From positions 110,860 through 174,859 of the forward strand of contig NZ_JAMXEX010000013.1 in the NCBI RefSeq assembly GCF_025370775.1: a DNA stretch of 64,000 nucleotides, in the 5' to 3' direction. A program made the translations under genes and the position numbers. Each line of letters starts with the position of its first letter. Within the stretch, counting starts at the first letter, position 1. Positions 9,756 through 19,456 of this stretch are shown here, piece by piece. The notes beneath the pieces are model-generated. The model saw only the letters and a program-made list of their open reading frames with translations, was not told the origin of the DNA and made no database searches. This stretch comes from Ancylothrix sp. D3o (lineage in GTDB: Bacteria; Cyanobacteriota; Cyanobacteriia; Cyanobacteriales; Oscillatoriaceae).

Positions 9756-10490
9756 TTAATTAAGTTGGGAAAAGTTATAAGGAGCCGTAAAATTATTATA
9801 GCGAATCAACAGCCGCGATTCAAACAAACGGTCAAGCTTTTCTACCCGTTCGCTAAAGGTTTGTTCAAGATCCCAAGGAATCAAATAAGCCGCGTTGTAA
9901 ATCATTTTCTCGGTTAACAAATCATTTTCCACCATTTCCACCGCTAAAGGATTTAATTCTGCCTGAAATACCTCAATAATTTCTTGCTTGCGGCCCTCCA
10001 AACCCCGCTCAATTTCTTGGCCAATTTCAATCACCTGATCCATCCCTAAACGCTGACCTTCCAACCGATCTCTTTTAGCTTTTAAAATTTCGTTTTCTTC
10101 CACCATTTTCTGCAACTCCGCCTCATTTTCCCAAAAAACCTTAACTCCAACTTCCCGCCGGCCTTCTAACTTGTTAAACAGTATTTTTAAACTTTCCCCA
10201 TAAGGTGCCGTTAACTGCTGATTCACACTTTCCCAATCTTCCACCGTCAAACCAAATTGCAGCGGTAATAGCATTCGATATCCCTGCTGCATCGCTTCTT
10301 CTAACACCTTTTCATGGCCTAATAAATTTCGCCGGCTTGCCAAATATCGCTCTTGTTTTGCTTCCGAATACAAAAAAGCAAACTCACCAATCAAATGATT
10401 TTGCACCGGCTGACCATCCAAGCCTTTTAGCTGTAGATTTTTCGGCCCCGGCGCCGGGAAAATTCCGTATAAATAAAGTCCGTATCCCAT
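9756..10490 (-). CDS. gvpF: Gas vesicle protein GvpF (GvpL/GvpF family)
   Basis: A 244-residue GvpL/F protein. The N-terminal GvpF alpha/beta domain begins GYGLYLYGIFP and includes LLPLQFGLTVEDW. A long helical C-terminal domain holds a charged coiled coil (about residues 125-180) and ends ESRLLIRYNNFTAPYNF. GvpF is a minor structural or assembly factor that contacts GvpA. It lies between gvpK and gvpG. A gap of about 120 bases before it (10491-10611) is AT-rich, with no clear hairpin. Confidence 0.92.
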   Translation of the reverse strand: MGYGLYLYGIFPAPGPKNLQLKGLDGQPVQNHLIGEFAFLYSEAKQERYLASRRNLLGHEKVLEEAMQQGYRMLLPLQFGLTVEDWESVNQQLTAPYGESLKILFNKLEGRREVGVKVFWENEAELQKMVEENEILKAKRDRLEGQRLGMDQVIEIGQEIERGLEGRKQEIIEVFQAELNPLAVEMVENDLLTEKMIYNAAYLIPWDLEQTFSERVEKLDRLFESRLLIRYNNFTAPYNFSQLN

Positions 10491-10611
10491 CTTTTTAATT
10501 TTAGATTTTAGCTTGTAATGATTGCAACTATTTTAAATTGAAATGAATTTATATATTAACATATTCACACAACAAACACCTCTTTTGTAACGCAAATTAA
10601 TATTATAAAAA

Positions 10612-11055
10612 TTAGAGAGGTTGCGACGTTAAAATTAATCGCAATTTAGCATGAACTAAATTTAACTGAGCCAAACCCAAATCTACACTACCTTCCACCA
10701 CAACCCCCGTATGCAGCAGCCGGTCAAGCAACTCTAAAATTGAAGCCTCCCCCGCAGTTTTCCCCGGATAGTATTCCTTTTTAGGAAGAAGCGATCCAAA
10801 TTCAGCCAAATCAATATTTAAGTCAGCCGGATCAATTTCAAAAATCTCGCATAAATTGATCACTTGTTCTTCAAGCCGGCGTAAACTTTCCCCAGCACGA
10901 TCCAAATCATCATCATCCAACAAACCGGCATCCATTCGCCGAATTACTTGCGCTTCCATCAACTGCCGAATCAACTCTACCAGCGTCAAAACCAAAGGCG
11001 CTAAACCGGCATCCTTCCCCGATTTTTTTGGCTCAAAAACAATTTCATTACTCAT
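10612..11055 (-). CDS. gvpK: Gas vesicle protein GvpK
   Basis: A 147-residue acidic helical protein with GvpK signatures: GLAPLVLTLVELIRQLMEAQVIRRMDAG near the middle (quoted in part), a DDDDLDRAGESLRRLEEQV helix and a C-terminal DLGLAQLNLVHAKLRL. GvpK is essential for vesicle formation in other systems, probably acting in assembly. It lies about 50 bases after gvpJ and is part of the same minus-strand run. Confidence 0.92.
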   Translation of the reverse strand: MSNEIVFEPKKSGKDAGLAPLVLTLVELIRQLMEAQVIRRMDAGLLDDDDLDRAGESLRRLEEQVINLCEIFEIDPADLNIDLAEFGSLLPKKEYYPGKTAGEASILELLDRLLHTGVVVEGSVDLGLAQLNLVHAKLRLILTSQPL

Positions 11056-11107
11056 TTTTTTGCATAGTTTATAGTAAGTTTTCTAAATTCTTGCCGGTTC
11101 TAACAAA

Positions 11108-11473
11108 TCACTCTTTCACCTCCTCCCGACTTCCAGCCAGCATTTTTAACGTCTCCACTTCTTCTTTTAAACTTTTCATTTCCTCTAATAATTGCTGATT
11201 GGCCTCCATTAAATTTCGAGCCTGCGAACTTAAATAAGGGTCACTTTCCCACCAATTTATCCCCATTTCCTTAGCCTTATCAACCGAAGCAATTAATAAA
11301 CGAATCCGAATACTTAATAACTCCGTTGAACCAACCGAAACCGAAATATCCCCAGCAATAACAATCCCTTTATCTAACACCCGCTCTAAAATATCCGCCA
11401 AAGTTGAGCCAGAAGTAGCACTGGCAATTCCCCGACTGGGGACAGTTGAGCGAGGTTGCGGTGTCAAACTCAT
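11108..11473 (-). CDS. gvpJ: Gas vesicle protein GvpJ (GvpA family)
   Basis: A 121-residue GvpA-family protein. Residues about 20-75 repeat the GvpA fold (STLADILERVLDKGIVI, then TELLSIRIRLLIASVDKA). A C-terminal extension with GINWWESDPYLS and a coiled-coil tail follows, which is the feature that separates GvpJ from GvpA. GvpJ is a minor component thought to help shape or nucleate the conical ends. It sits about 40 bases after gvpN on the same strand. Confidence 0.92.
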   Translation of the reverse strand: MSLTPQPRSTVPSRGIASATSGSTLADILERVLDKGIVIAGDISVSVGSTELLSIRIRLLIASVDKAKEMGINWWESDPYLSSQARNLMEANQQLLEEMKSLKEEVETLKMLAGSREEVKE

Positions 11474-11514
11474 AAAATTAGGGATTATAAATTAAATAAA
11501 CCGAGAGCAAAGTT

Positions 11515-12639
11515 TCAATTACCTCCCAGTATAACAAAACTGCGATCTTCGCGCTGCTTCACCACACCTTTTTTAATTAAAACCCTTAAAGCATCGGTCG
11601 TTTGAATACGGTTAATCCCTAACGCCATCTCAATTTCTGCAAGTTTTGCCCCCTGAGATTGTTGCAAAAAAGCATAAACTTTTTCATCAGAAATCACCGG
11701 CACCGAAATAGAAGCCGAACTAACCCTTACTTCAATCTCACTGCTAACATTCCACACCGCCGAAAGATCATCTAAAACTTCATCAAGTAGCTTGCTTGCC
11801 ACATCTACCGGCATCCCCGATCTCGACAGCAAAACATCACAGCAAATTTCCCGAAAATCAACATTTTCTGGCAACAGCGGCAAATTGTGTTCAAAACACA
11901 CCTTAGCAATCATCAAACCGGCACGCAAACCCGAAAGTTTATCACTTCCCGTCCGTTCTCGAAACACTTGCAACAACCGCACAATCTGACCAGCTTTTTC
12001 TCTTTCAATCCCCGTTTTTTGGACAATAATTTCTATCTGCGTTTCCCCTTCCGGTTCCGGCATATTAATAGTAACCAATCGGTCTAACAGCGCATCTTGA
12101 GTTGCATGAACCCCACAATATTCTTCTGGGTTCGAGGTAAAAATCGCTCGGAATTGGGGATGAACGCGAATATAATCAGACCGATTTCCATTTGGAGGCA
12201 AAATCAGCATTTTTTCTTCCAGAGCCGACAGCAAAACGTTATTCACCTCTGGACGCGACCGATTAAACTCATCATAAACCAAAGTAAAGCCTTCTTTAGC
12301 AGCCATTGTCAAGCGAGAATCTGTCCAATTTTGCCGCAATTCATCTTCAACTTTGACCACACTGTGAATATAATTATCCACCACTTTTTTGCGAGTATAA
12401 CCCGATTGATTGCCAATCAAATCGGAGCTTTTTAACTCATCATCGCCAAAAATTAAAACAATAGGCCGGTTTAAAAGATCCGCCAAATGTAAAGCCAAAG
12501 TTGTTTTGCCGGTGCCGGCGGGCCCACGCAAATGCACAGAAAATCCTGATTGCAAATAACGCAGAGCCCTAGAAGCTGTTCGCTCAACGCTCGGTGTGTT
12601 GATAAAACCTCTCGCAGAGGCTCGCAGTACGGTTGTCAT
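11515..12639 (-). CDS. gvpN: Gas vesicle ATPase GvpN (MoxR-type AAA+)
   Basis: A 374-residue protein. The MoxR-like AAA+ core has Walker [19 protein letters not shown], a Walker B with [20 protein letters not shown], sensor-1 FTSNPEEY and an arginine-rich sensor-2 region. GvpN is an ATPase needed for full growth of vesicles. After the core comes a separate C-terminal module of about 55 residues (nt 11518-11682) containing [18 protein letters not shown], which closely resembles the end of the neighbouring GvpC. It follows gvpC by 66 bases. Confidence 0.95.
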   Translation of the reverse strand: MTTVLRASARGFINTPSVERTASRALRYLQSGFSVHLRGPAGTGKTTLALHLADLLNRPIVLIFGDDELKSSDLIGNQSGYTRKKVVDNYIHSVVKVEDELRQNWTDSRLTMAAKEGFTLVYDEFNRSRPEVNNVLLSALEEKMLILPPNGNRSDYIRVHPQFRAIFTSNPEEYCGVHATQDALLDRLVTINMPEPEGETQIEIIVQKTGIEREKAGQIVRLLQVFRERTGSDKLSGLRAGLMIAKVCFEHNLPLLPENVDFREICCDVLLSRSGMPVDVASKLLDEVLDDLSAVWNVSSEIEVRVSSASISVPVISDEKVYAFLQQSQGAKLAEIEMALGINRIQTTDALRVLIKKGVVKQREDRSFVILGGN

Positions 12640-12705
12640 CTTGTGTTTAGAGTTGAGATTTTAAAGTAGAAATTGCCTTATTTTTAGATTGCCCAATTCC
12701 GCTTT

Positions 12706-13782
12706 CTAATTTACAGGAATATAAAGGCGATCACGCTGGACAATGAGATTTTTCTGCACCAAAGAACGCAGCGCATCAACTGCTTGAATTCGGTTAATCG
12801 CTAAAGCCGTTTCCAGTTCCAATAAACGCGCCCCTTTTTTTTGTAAAATATAGTGATAAACTTCCACCTCAAAAGCCACAGCGTTTGATTTCAAAATTGC
12901 TGCCGGTTCCGATTTTGGCTTTTCAATTTTTTTCGGCATCTCAACTTTCAGCGCTGCAACTGTTGCCGGTTTTTGCGGTTGCGGCTTTATTTCCTCTGCG
13001 TTGGTTCCCCAAACTTCTGCTTGCAAAGCATCTCGATATTCATTTAATTGGCGGCGATATTCTGCAAACCGACTAAACAAAGCCTTCACCGCAGCCGTTC
13101 TATCACTCTGGCTTTTTTGCAAAAATCCTTGTAAATTTTCCGCTCTTTCCACGCGCTTTAACTCTAATTCTTGTAGGTAAGTTTGCACACCTGAGCGCAA
13201 ATCTTCCCTAAAAATTGTTAACTTATCTGTCAATTCTGCCTTGGTTTCCAGCCTTTCTAAGTGCCGCACACTTAAAAATTCCTGAGTTTTTTCTTTAAGA
13301 TTTTCTAACTCAATTTGCCTTTGCCGGCGCTGTTCACTCACTGCCGCCAACGCCGCCTCAAACAAAGCTAAATCCTCATGCAGTTGGGCCGCTCTTTCTC
13401 GGCGATTTGTCGCCGTTTGCTCTAAAAATTCTCTCGTTCTTTCTTGAAGAAAACTCACATAACTCTCTAATTCTTCCGCCATTTTTTGCGCGCTAAGTTG
13501 ACGATCCCTGGCACTATTCGTTAAAAAAATCTCCGTGTGCCGGTGCAGACTTTCGCAGAATTCTTGCCGTTTTGCAGCGCGTAAATTTTCTTCCTGCTGC
13601 CGGCTTTCTTCAGTAGTCGCCAAATTTTCTCTAAATACACTCAACTTTTCCCGCACCTGCACGGCTTTTGTTTGGCGCTGTTTTTGCAGTTCTGCCAAAT
13701 TTGCTTGAATTTTTTGCTTTCGTGCTTGTACTTGGGCTTGGCGCTTTTTTGCTTCGAGTTCCCACTGCTCTTGAAAAGCCAT
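12706..13782 (-). CDS. gvpC: Gas vesicle outer-strengthening protein GvpC, long form
   Basis: A 358-residue protein. Residues about 1-250 are almost wholly amphipathic helix, with degenerate repeats of about 33 residues (pattern R..RA..L...L..F...L), as expected of GvpC, which binds the outside of the GvpA shell and raises its collapse pressure. A Pro/Lys-rich linker (about 255-305) leads to a C-terminal module (nt 12709-12864) with AINRIQAVDALRSLVQKN, nearly the same as the GvpN C-terminus. At 358 residues it is much longer than the roughly 190-residue Anabaena GvpC. The gene follows gvpA after an inverted repeat. Confidence 0.88.
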   Translation of the reverse strand: MAFQEQWELEAKKRQAQVQARKQKIQANLAELQKQRQTKAVQVREKLSVFRENLATTEESRQQEENLRAAKRQEFCESLHRHTEIFLTNSARDRQLSAQKMAEELESYVSFLQERTREFLEQTATNRRERAAQLHEDLALFEAALAAVSEQRRQRQIELENLKEKTQEFLSVRHLERLETKAELTDKLTIFREDLRSGVQTYLQELELKRVERAENLQGFLQKSQSDRTAAVKALFSRFAEYRRQLNEYRDALQAEVWGTNAEEIKPQPQKPATVAALKVEMPKKIEKPKSEPAAILKSNAVAFEVEVYHYILQKKGARLLELETALAINRIQAVDALRSLVQKNLIVQRDRLYIPVN

Positions 13783-13820
13783 TGTTTAATTTTCCTGCAC
13801 GTTTTTGATAATTTTTAAAG

Positions 13821-13863
13821 TCAAAAGTCAAAAGAGTTAAAACACAACCCCTTTGACTTTTGA
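13821..13863 (-). terminator. Hairpin between gvpA and gvpC (possible attenuator)
   Basis: Bases 13821-13832 and 13852-13863 are perfect 12-bp complements, separated by 19 nt. The left arm is also a tandem heptamer (AAAGTCA repeated). No strong T-run follows on the minus strand, so partial rather than complete termination is plausible. That would leave gvpA mRNA in excess over gvpC, matching the protein ratio in vesicles. The attenuation role is inference. Confidence 0.5.
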
Positions 13864-13875
13864 ACATAGACTTAT

Positions 13876-14103
13876 CTACACCGCCGGAATAGTCGGGACG
13901 GCAGCTTGGGCTGTCAAACCAACAGCTTCGGCATATTTCAAATAAGTTTCCACAGAAGCAATAACGATCCGCGCTTCAATGGCTAACAATTCAATCCCCA
14001 CCAACGAAACCCGCACCCAAGCATCTACAACAATGCCTTTATCAAGAATGCGGTCTACAACTTCTGCCAAACTCGAAGAAGAGTTTACTTTTTCAACGGC
14101 CAT
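13876..14103 (-). CDS. gvpA: Major gas vesicle shell protein GvpA
   Basis: A 75-residue protein with the highly conserved GvpA sequence: [20 protein letters not shown], then [19 protein letters not shown] and [16 protein letters not shown]. It polymerises into the ribbed hydrophobic wall of the vesicle. Only one copy is seen here. AGGAG lies 7-8 bases before the ATG, a strong ribosome binding site fitting a very abundant protein. It is the first gene of the minus-strand gvp run. Confidence 0.97.
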   Translation of the reverse strand: MAVEKVNSSSSLAEVVDRILDKGIVVDAWVRVSLVGIELLAIEARIVIASVETYLKYAEAVGLTAQAAVPTIPAV

Positions 14104-14410
14104 TTTTGTATCTCCTCGTTTTTACTTGGGCTTTAGCCCTCAAGGTATGTAATTGGGCAAAAGCCCATCAAGTCCTGCCACAGGTTTGAAAATTTTTCCT
14201 TACTAAGGAAAAACTCCTAAAATTAAAACTTTTTACCCCTTTACCATCAAGCAATGGCCGATTTGTGGTAAAAAATTTTAACCTCATAATACGTTACACC
14301 GAATGGCGCGCAAAAAAAATGAGGAAAATACTTAACTTTTCTCCTTAACAAATATTTACAAAGAATCGCCACAAAAGAAACAAACGAACTCTAGGCAATT
14401 AATTAACAAC
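14104..14410. promoter_or_regulatory. gvpA upstream region with two inverted-repeat elements
   Basis: The gap between divergent gvpA and coaX. It holds GGGCTTTAGCCC and GGGCAAAAGCCC, two 12-bp dyads about 22 bases apart (about 14128-14165). A perfect 21-bp palindrome at 14193-14213 has 10-base arms around a central C and core TTCCTTACTAAGGAA. These are candidate operators or RNA structures controlling gvpA. I could not assign a convincing -35/-10 pair. Confidence 0.45.
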
Positions 14411-15223
14411 ATGAATCAAACAACCAAGGATAAGCATTACTGGCTGGCGTTAATGGTAGGAAACTCGCGGCTGCATTGGGCGTGTTTTTGTGACCGGCAT
14501 CTTCTGGCATCTTGCGACACTCCCCACCCACCGGCACCGCAATTATTTGCCACAGAATTCTCGTTTTCAGCGTGGCAACCCCAATTTAATACAGAAACAA
14601 TCCCATCTTTTGCAACCAATTTAACCGATCAGCCGCCGGTTGTGGTGGCTTCAGTAGTCCCTGACTTATTAAAACCTTGGCAAAGTTATCCAAATGCCCG
14701 CATTTTAACCCTCGCAGATGTGCCAATGGTGGGGATTTATCCGACTCTAGGAATTGACAGGGCTTTGGCAGTTTGGGGGGCCGGCAATTTATTAGGCTGG
14801 CCGGTTTTAGTAATAGACACCGGCACCGCTTTAACCTTCACCGCTGCTAATAGCAATAAAACCCTGAAGGGCGGCGCAATTTTACCCGGTCTTGGCTTAC
14901 AATTTCAATCATTATCCCAAAAAACTGCCGCCCTTCCTTTAATTGAAATTTCCTCAAACCCAACCTTACCTCCCCGTTGGGCCTTAAATACCGAAGATGC
15001 AATTTCCAGCGGAATTCTTTACACCCTTTTGGCCGGTATTCACAACTTTATTACCGACTGGTTACAGCAATTTCCCAGCAGTTCTATCGCCCTCACCGGC
15101 GGAGATCGGCAGATTTTAGGCTATTATTTAAAACAATTATTTCCCGATATTTCCGCCCCCCTCATTATCGATAAAAATCTAATTTTTTGGGGAATAAGAG
15201 ACTTAGCCCTTAGCCAAATGTAG
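14411..15223 (+). CDS. coaX: Type III pantothenate kinase
   Basis: A 270-residue protein. CoaX phosphorylates pantothenate in the first committed step of CoA synthesis, needs a monovalent cation and is not feedback-inhibited by CoA. The ASKHA-fold phosphate-binding motifs are visible: an N-terminal MVGNSRLHWA (usual form DxGNT), IDRALAVWGA, LVIDTGTALTFTA and GGAILPGLGLQFQSLSQKTA. The C-terminal TGGD motif is also present (ALTGGDRQ). The first motif has Val where Asp is usual, which occurs in some cyanobacterial homologues and may reflect divergence. Divergent from gvpA. Confidence 0.9.
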   Translation: MNQTTKDKHYWLALMVGNSRLHWACFCDRHLLASCDTPHPPAPQLFATEFSFSAWQPQFNTETIPSFATNLTDQPPVVVASVVPDLLKPWQSYPNARILTLADVPMVGIYPTLGIDRALAVWGAGNLLGWPVLVIDTGTALTFTAANSNKTLKGGAILPGLGLQFQSLSQKTAALPLIEISSNPTLPPRWALNTEDAISSGILYTLLAGIHNFITDWLQQFPSSSIALTGGDRQILGYYLKQLFPDISAPLIIDKNLIFWGIRDLALSQM

Positions 15224-15276
15224 GGGCGGTGGCAAGAGTGTTGCAGGCCCCATACCCGCCCAGACAAAGCACAAAA

Positions 15277-15732
15277 TTAAGCTAAAACAGTGTCACCCTT
15301 AAGATAATCTTCTAATTGCCGGTTGTGATCATGGCTAAGTTTACCTTGGGGCAAATTATCACGAGAAAAAGCTTTTACTTCCGCAATTTCTAAAGTATCA
15401 GAAACTTTCATTTCCCCCTCAACTTCCGCCTCCACTAGCACACAAATTGAGTGAATTCTGGGGTCTCTATCAGGTGCAGAATACACCCCCACCAACCGGC
15501 TAATTTTTACTAAATTTAAACCCGTTTCTTCCTTCAATTCTCGACGAATAGCCGTCGAAATATCTTCACCCCAATTCACAATTCCCCCCGGTAAACCCCA
15601 CTCCCCCGTATCTTGGCGGCGAATCATTACAATGCGACCATCTGGTAAAATTGGAACAGCCACAGTACCCGTGACTGGATGCCTAAAAATCACCCCTAAA
15701 ACTGTTTGAACATACTGCCATAAACGCTGCAT
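15277..15732 (-). CDS. Nudix hydrolase
   Basis: A 151-residue protein with a complete Nudix box running from GGIVNWGEDIS to RRELKEETGL (pattern GX5EX7REUXEEXGU). The N-terminus VAVPILPDGRIVMIRRQDTG is typical of NUDIX enzymes acting on nucleoside diphosphate derivatives. Specificity cannot be read from sequence. It lies convergent to coaX and about 70 bases downstream of the peroxiredoxin gene on the same strand. Confidence 0.9.
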   Translation of the reverse strand: MQRLWQYVQTVLGVIFRHPVTGTVAVPILPDGRIVMIRRQDTGEWGLPGGIVNWGEDISTAIRRELKEETGLNLVKISRLVGVYSAPDRDPRIHSICVLVEAEVEGEMKVSDTLEIAEVKAFSRDNLPQGKLSHDHNRQLEDYLKGDTVLA

Positions 15733-15804
15733 AAAATTTTTCCTTTGTCATTTGCCAACAGTCATGGGTAATGCGTAATTGGTAATTGCTGTGTTTTTCC
15801 CCAA

Positions 15805-16269
15805 TCACAAATCCCCAATATCAGACAAAATTTCCGCTGCGTGAGTTTCCGGTTTAACTTTGCGGTAAATTTTTTCCAAAGTGCCATCTGGGGCTATGAC
15901 AAAAGTGTGCCGGTGAACACCCATATATTCTTTGCCCATAAATTTTTTCAGCCCATAACTTTCATAAGCCGTCGCAACTTTTGCGCCTTCATCACATAAT
16001 AAGGGAAACGGAAGTTGATATTTTTGGATAAATTTTGTGTGAGATTTGGCATCATCGCTACTGATTCCCAGCACCACAATATCTTGTGATTTATATTGCG
16101 GGTAAAAATCTTTAAATGCACAGGCTTCTTTGGTGCAACCAGGGGTATTATCGCGGGGATAAAAGTATAAGACAACACGCTTACCCCGCAAAGCAGACAA
16201 GCGGTGGATGTTACCTTCGGCGTCGGGTAGGCTGAAATCGGGAGCGAGATCGCCAAGATTAATAGGCAT
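15805..16269 (-). CDS. bcp: Peroxiredoxin Q / bacterioferritin comigratory protein
   Basis: A 154-residue protein. It has the AhpC/TSA thioredoxin fold with the catalytic motif PRDNTPGCTKEACAF, in which the peroxidatic Cys and a second Cys five residues later form the PrxQ/Bcp pair. It reduces hydroperoxides using thioredoxin-type donors. Other signatures are VVLYFYPRD and the DEGAKVATAY region. It is a monocistronic or two-gene unit with the following Nudix gene. Confidence 0.95.
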   Translation of the reverse strand: MPINLGDLAPDFSLPDAEGNIHRLSALRGKRVVLYFYPRDNTPGCTKEACAFKDFYPQYKSQDIVVLGISSDDAKSHTKFIQKYQLPFPLLCDEGAKVATAYESYGLKKFMGKEYMGVHRHTFVIAPDGTLEKIYRKVKPETHAAEILSDIGDL

Positions 16270-16780
16270 AGGTGATTTTTTGTCAAGAGAAGAGCAATAG
16301 AAATTTGTGGGGGGCGATGGTAAAAAGCATAGACTAAGACCACCGGCAGATTGTTAAAGCACGAAAATTAATAATTTAACCCCAACCTGTTATCATATAC
16401 TGTGCCGGTGCAAGTTCAATAAAGCTCGCTGTCGAGTGACCGATTTGGACAAGGAGACAAAGTTAAACGAGTAACAACTTACCAACAAGCCTTAGCTGCA
16501 CTCAGCGCCAGAGTTTTTTCTAGCTCTCTGACAGGCTTTGATGTAGATAATGCGTTCAGAGAGACGGTTTTGTAAATAACCATTAAGGCCGGCAGCCTGT
16601 GCGTGTGAAATCAAGGCAGTTGTTGCAGTGTATGGCCTTCTTCTTTGTTTTAAGCTGTGTTCGCGGCAATATATTCTTTGCCGGCAATTAAAAAGCGAAA
16701 TTTTTTGCATTATTGCAGCGAACAAACTTGCACCGTAAACGCTTAAATTTTTTGTTGTTTCTATTAACGATGAGGTTCAC
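16270..16780. other. Long leader region before the small basic protein
   Basis: Roughly 510 bases without a gene. A 15-base string ACTGTGCCGGTGCAA (16399-16413) recurs exactly at 34542-34556 in another long leader. The rest has several short hairpins but no recognised ncRNA. A tmRNA was considered and not supported. No mobile element or repeat array. Confidence 0.3.
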
Positions 16781-16939
16781 ATGGCAAAACGCCGCAATCC
16801 CAAAAAAGAAAAAGCACTCCGCAACCGAGAATATGCTCGTCAGTTCCGCAAACAAACAAATACTGGCCGTTTTTCCAGAAAACAGCGCACTGAAACCAAG
16901 GCGACAGACGAAGAAGAAATGAGCAGTGAAGAAAATTAA
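16781..16939 (+). CDS. Small basic conserved cyanobacterial protein
   Basis: A 52-residue protein beginning MAKRRNPKKEKALRNREYAR and ending in an acidic tail EEEMSSEEN. GAGG stands 6 bases before the ATG. The Lys/Arg-rich first 45 residues followed by an acidic end are typical of nucleic-acid-binding or ribosome-associated small proteins, and I recall similar short proteins in cyanobacteria. Function is unknown. Confidence 0.65.
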   Translation: MAKRRNPKKEKALRNREYARQFRKQTNTGRFSRKQRTETKATDEEEMSSEEN

Positions 16940-18499
<1,560 letters not shown>

Positions 18500-18746
18500 C
18501 AAGAAACAGGCCGGTATCACTCAAAAGTCATAAGAAAAGAAAATTGAAAAAAAATCTCGGAAACACCCCCAAAATCTGTTATTATGAATTCGGATATGGG
18601 GCTGTAGCTCAGTTGGATAGAGCGAGCGCCTCCTGAAAAATCGGGCAGCTTGGAGGAAACTCCTTGTCTGAATGTGGTCAAATTCAAGGAAGCCTAAGTC
18701 TGGCAACAGATACGGTAATCTTGAGCCAAGCCGAAATAAGTTAAAA

Positions 18747-18797
18747 GTCCTTAGTCCTTAGTTCTTAGCTTGTTACTAATGACAAATGACAAATGAC
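18747..18797 (+). repeat. Two STRR heptamer arrays inside intron P6b
   Basis: GTCCTTA, GTCCTTA, GTTCTTA (18747-18767) is followed by ATGACAA, ATGACAA, ATGAC (18779-18797). Both are 7-base tandem repeats of the STRR type. They lie within the loop bounded by the P6b stem, as reported for heptamers in the tRNA-Leu intron of Nostoc. Confidence 0.75.
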
Positions 18798-18889
18798 TTT
18801 TTCGGAAGGTGCAGAGACTGGTTTAAGGAGAAAAAAAGATAGACTTTCATGTCTTATCAAAAGTAGAGCAGAGAGGCGTTCTGGTTGGA

Positions 18890-19456
18890 ATGTTATTAGG
18901 GTGCTCAAAAAGAAGTCAAAATAACTTTTTGATCCAACATTCAACCGGCAAAGAGGACTATGTTTTATTTAAAAAACAACTCCTCGAACAAATCACAAAA
19001 AAACCGGTAAGCCTCCGCGTGGTGCATCTCAAAGACGGCGAACTCATCCGCCTCGAACCGAAACAAATTCCCTTAACACGGATATTGCTAAAAAAGCTAT
19101 ATCCCAGAGGAACAAAAACCGTAACTCGAAAGTTCCTCAACCTTTTAACAATTGCGGGAATAGCAATTTGGTTTCTCGATGCGGGAGCAAAGTCTTTTAA
19201 GAGAAAAAACGGCAAAATTCACGCGCTGGAAATTACCCTCAATACCTCACTTTCTAAAGAAGAAAACGAGATAATTATCGCTTATTTTTCGGAAGTGTGG
19301 GGGTTTAAGTGGGGGTTAAGCAAAAACAAAACCAGCTACCGGCTGCGAATGGGAACCCAAGAAGGAAAACGTTTTTTAACCTTCATAAAACCCTACGTTC
19401 CTAACTCAATGCTCTATAAAATCGAAACCTCCTTGAACACAACGGCCACCACCTAA
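18890..19456 (+). CDS. Degenerate LAGLIDADG homing endonuclease, intron-encoded
   Basis: 188 codons from the first in-frame ATG, which lies inside motif 1, so it cannot be the original start. The frame is open from 18827 with no good start codon. An ATG at 18849 is out of frame by one base, just before an A4 run. Restoring one A would give an N-terminus MSYQKVEQRGVLVGMLLG. Motif 1 reads LVGMLLGCS (usual LVGMLLGDG) and motif 2 IAIWFLDAG (usual IAIWFMDDG). Both metal-binding acidic positions are replaced, by Cys and Ala. The C-terminal part (SYRLRMGTQEGKRFL, FIKPYVPNSMLYK) keeps the family pattern. DNA cleavage is unlikely; a retained maturase role or simple decay are the alternatives. Confidence 0.75.
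   Translation: MLLGCSKRSQNNFLIQHSTGKEDYVLFKKQLLEQITKKPVSLRVVHLKDGELIRLEPKQIPLTRILLKKLYPRGTKTVTRKFLNLLTIAGIAIWFLDAGAKSFKRKNGKIHALEITLNTSLSKEENEIIIAYFSEVWGFKWGLSKNKTSYRLRMGTQEGKRFLTFIKPYVPNSMLYKIETSLNTTATT

Noticed and set aside
16381..16780. tmRNA or riboswitch in the leader
   Set aside because: No tag-peptide frame, no tRNA-like ends and no known aptamer core could be found by eye.
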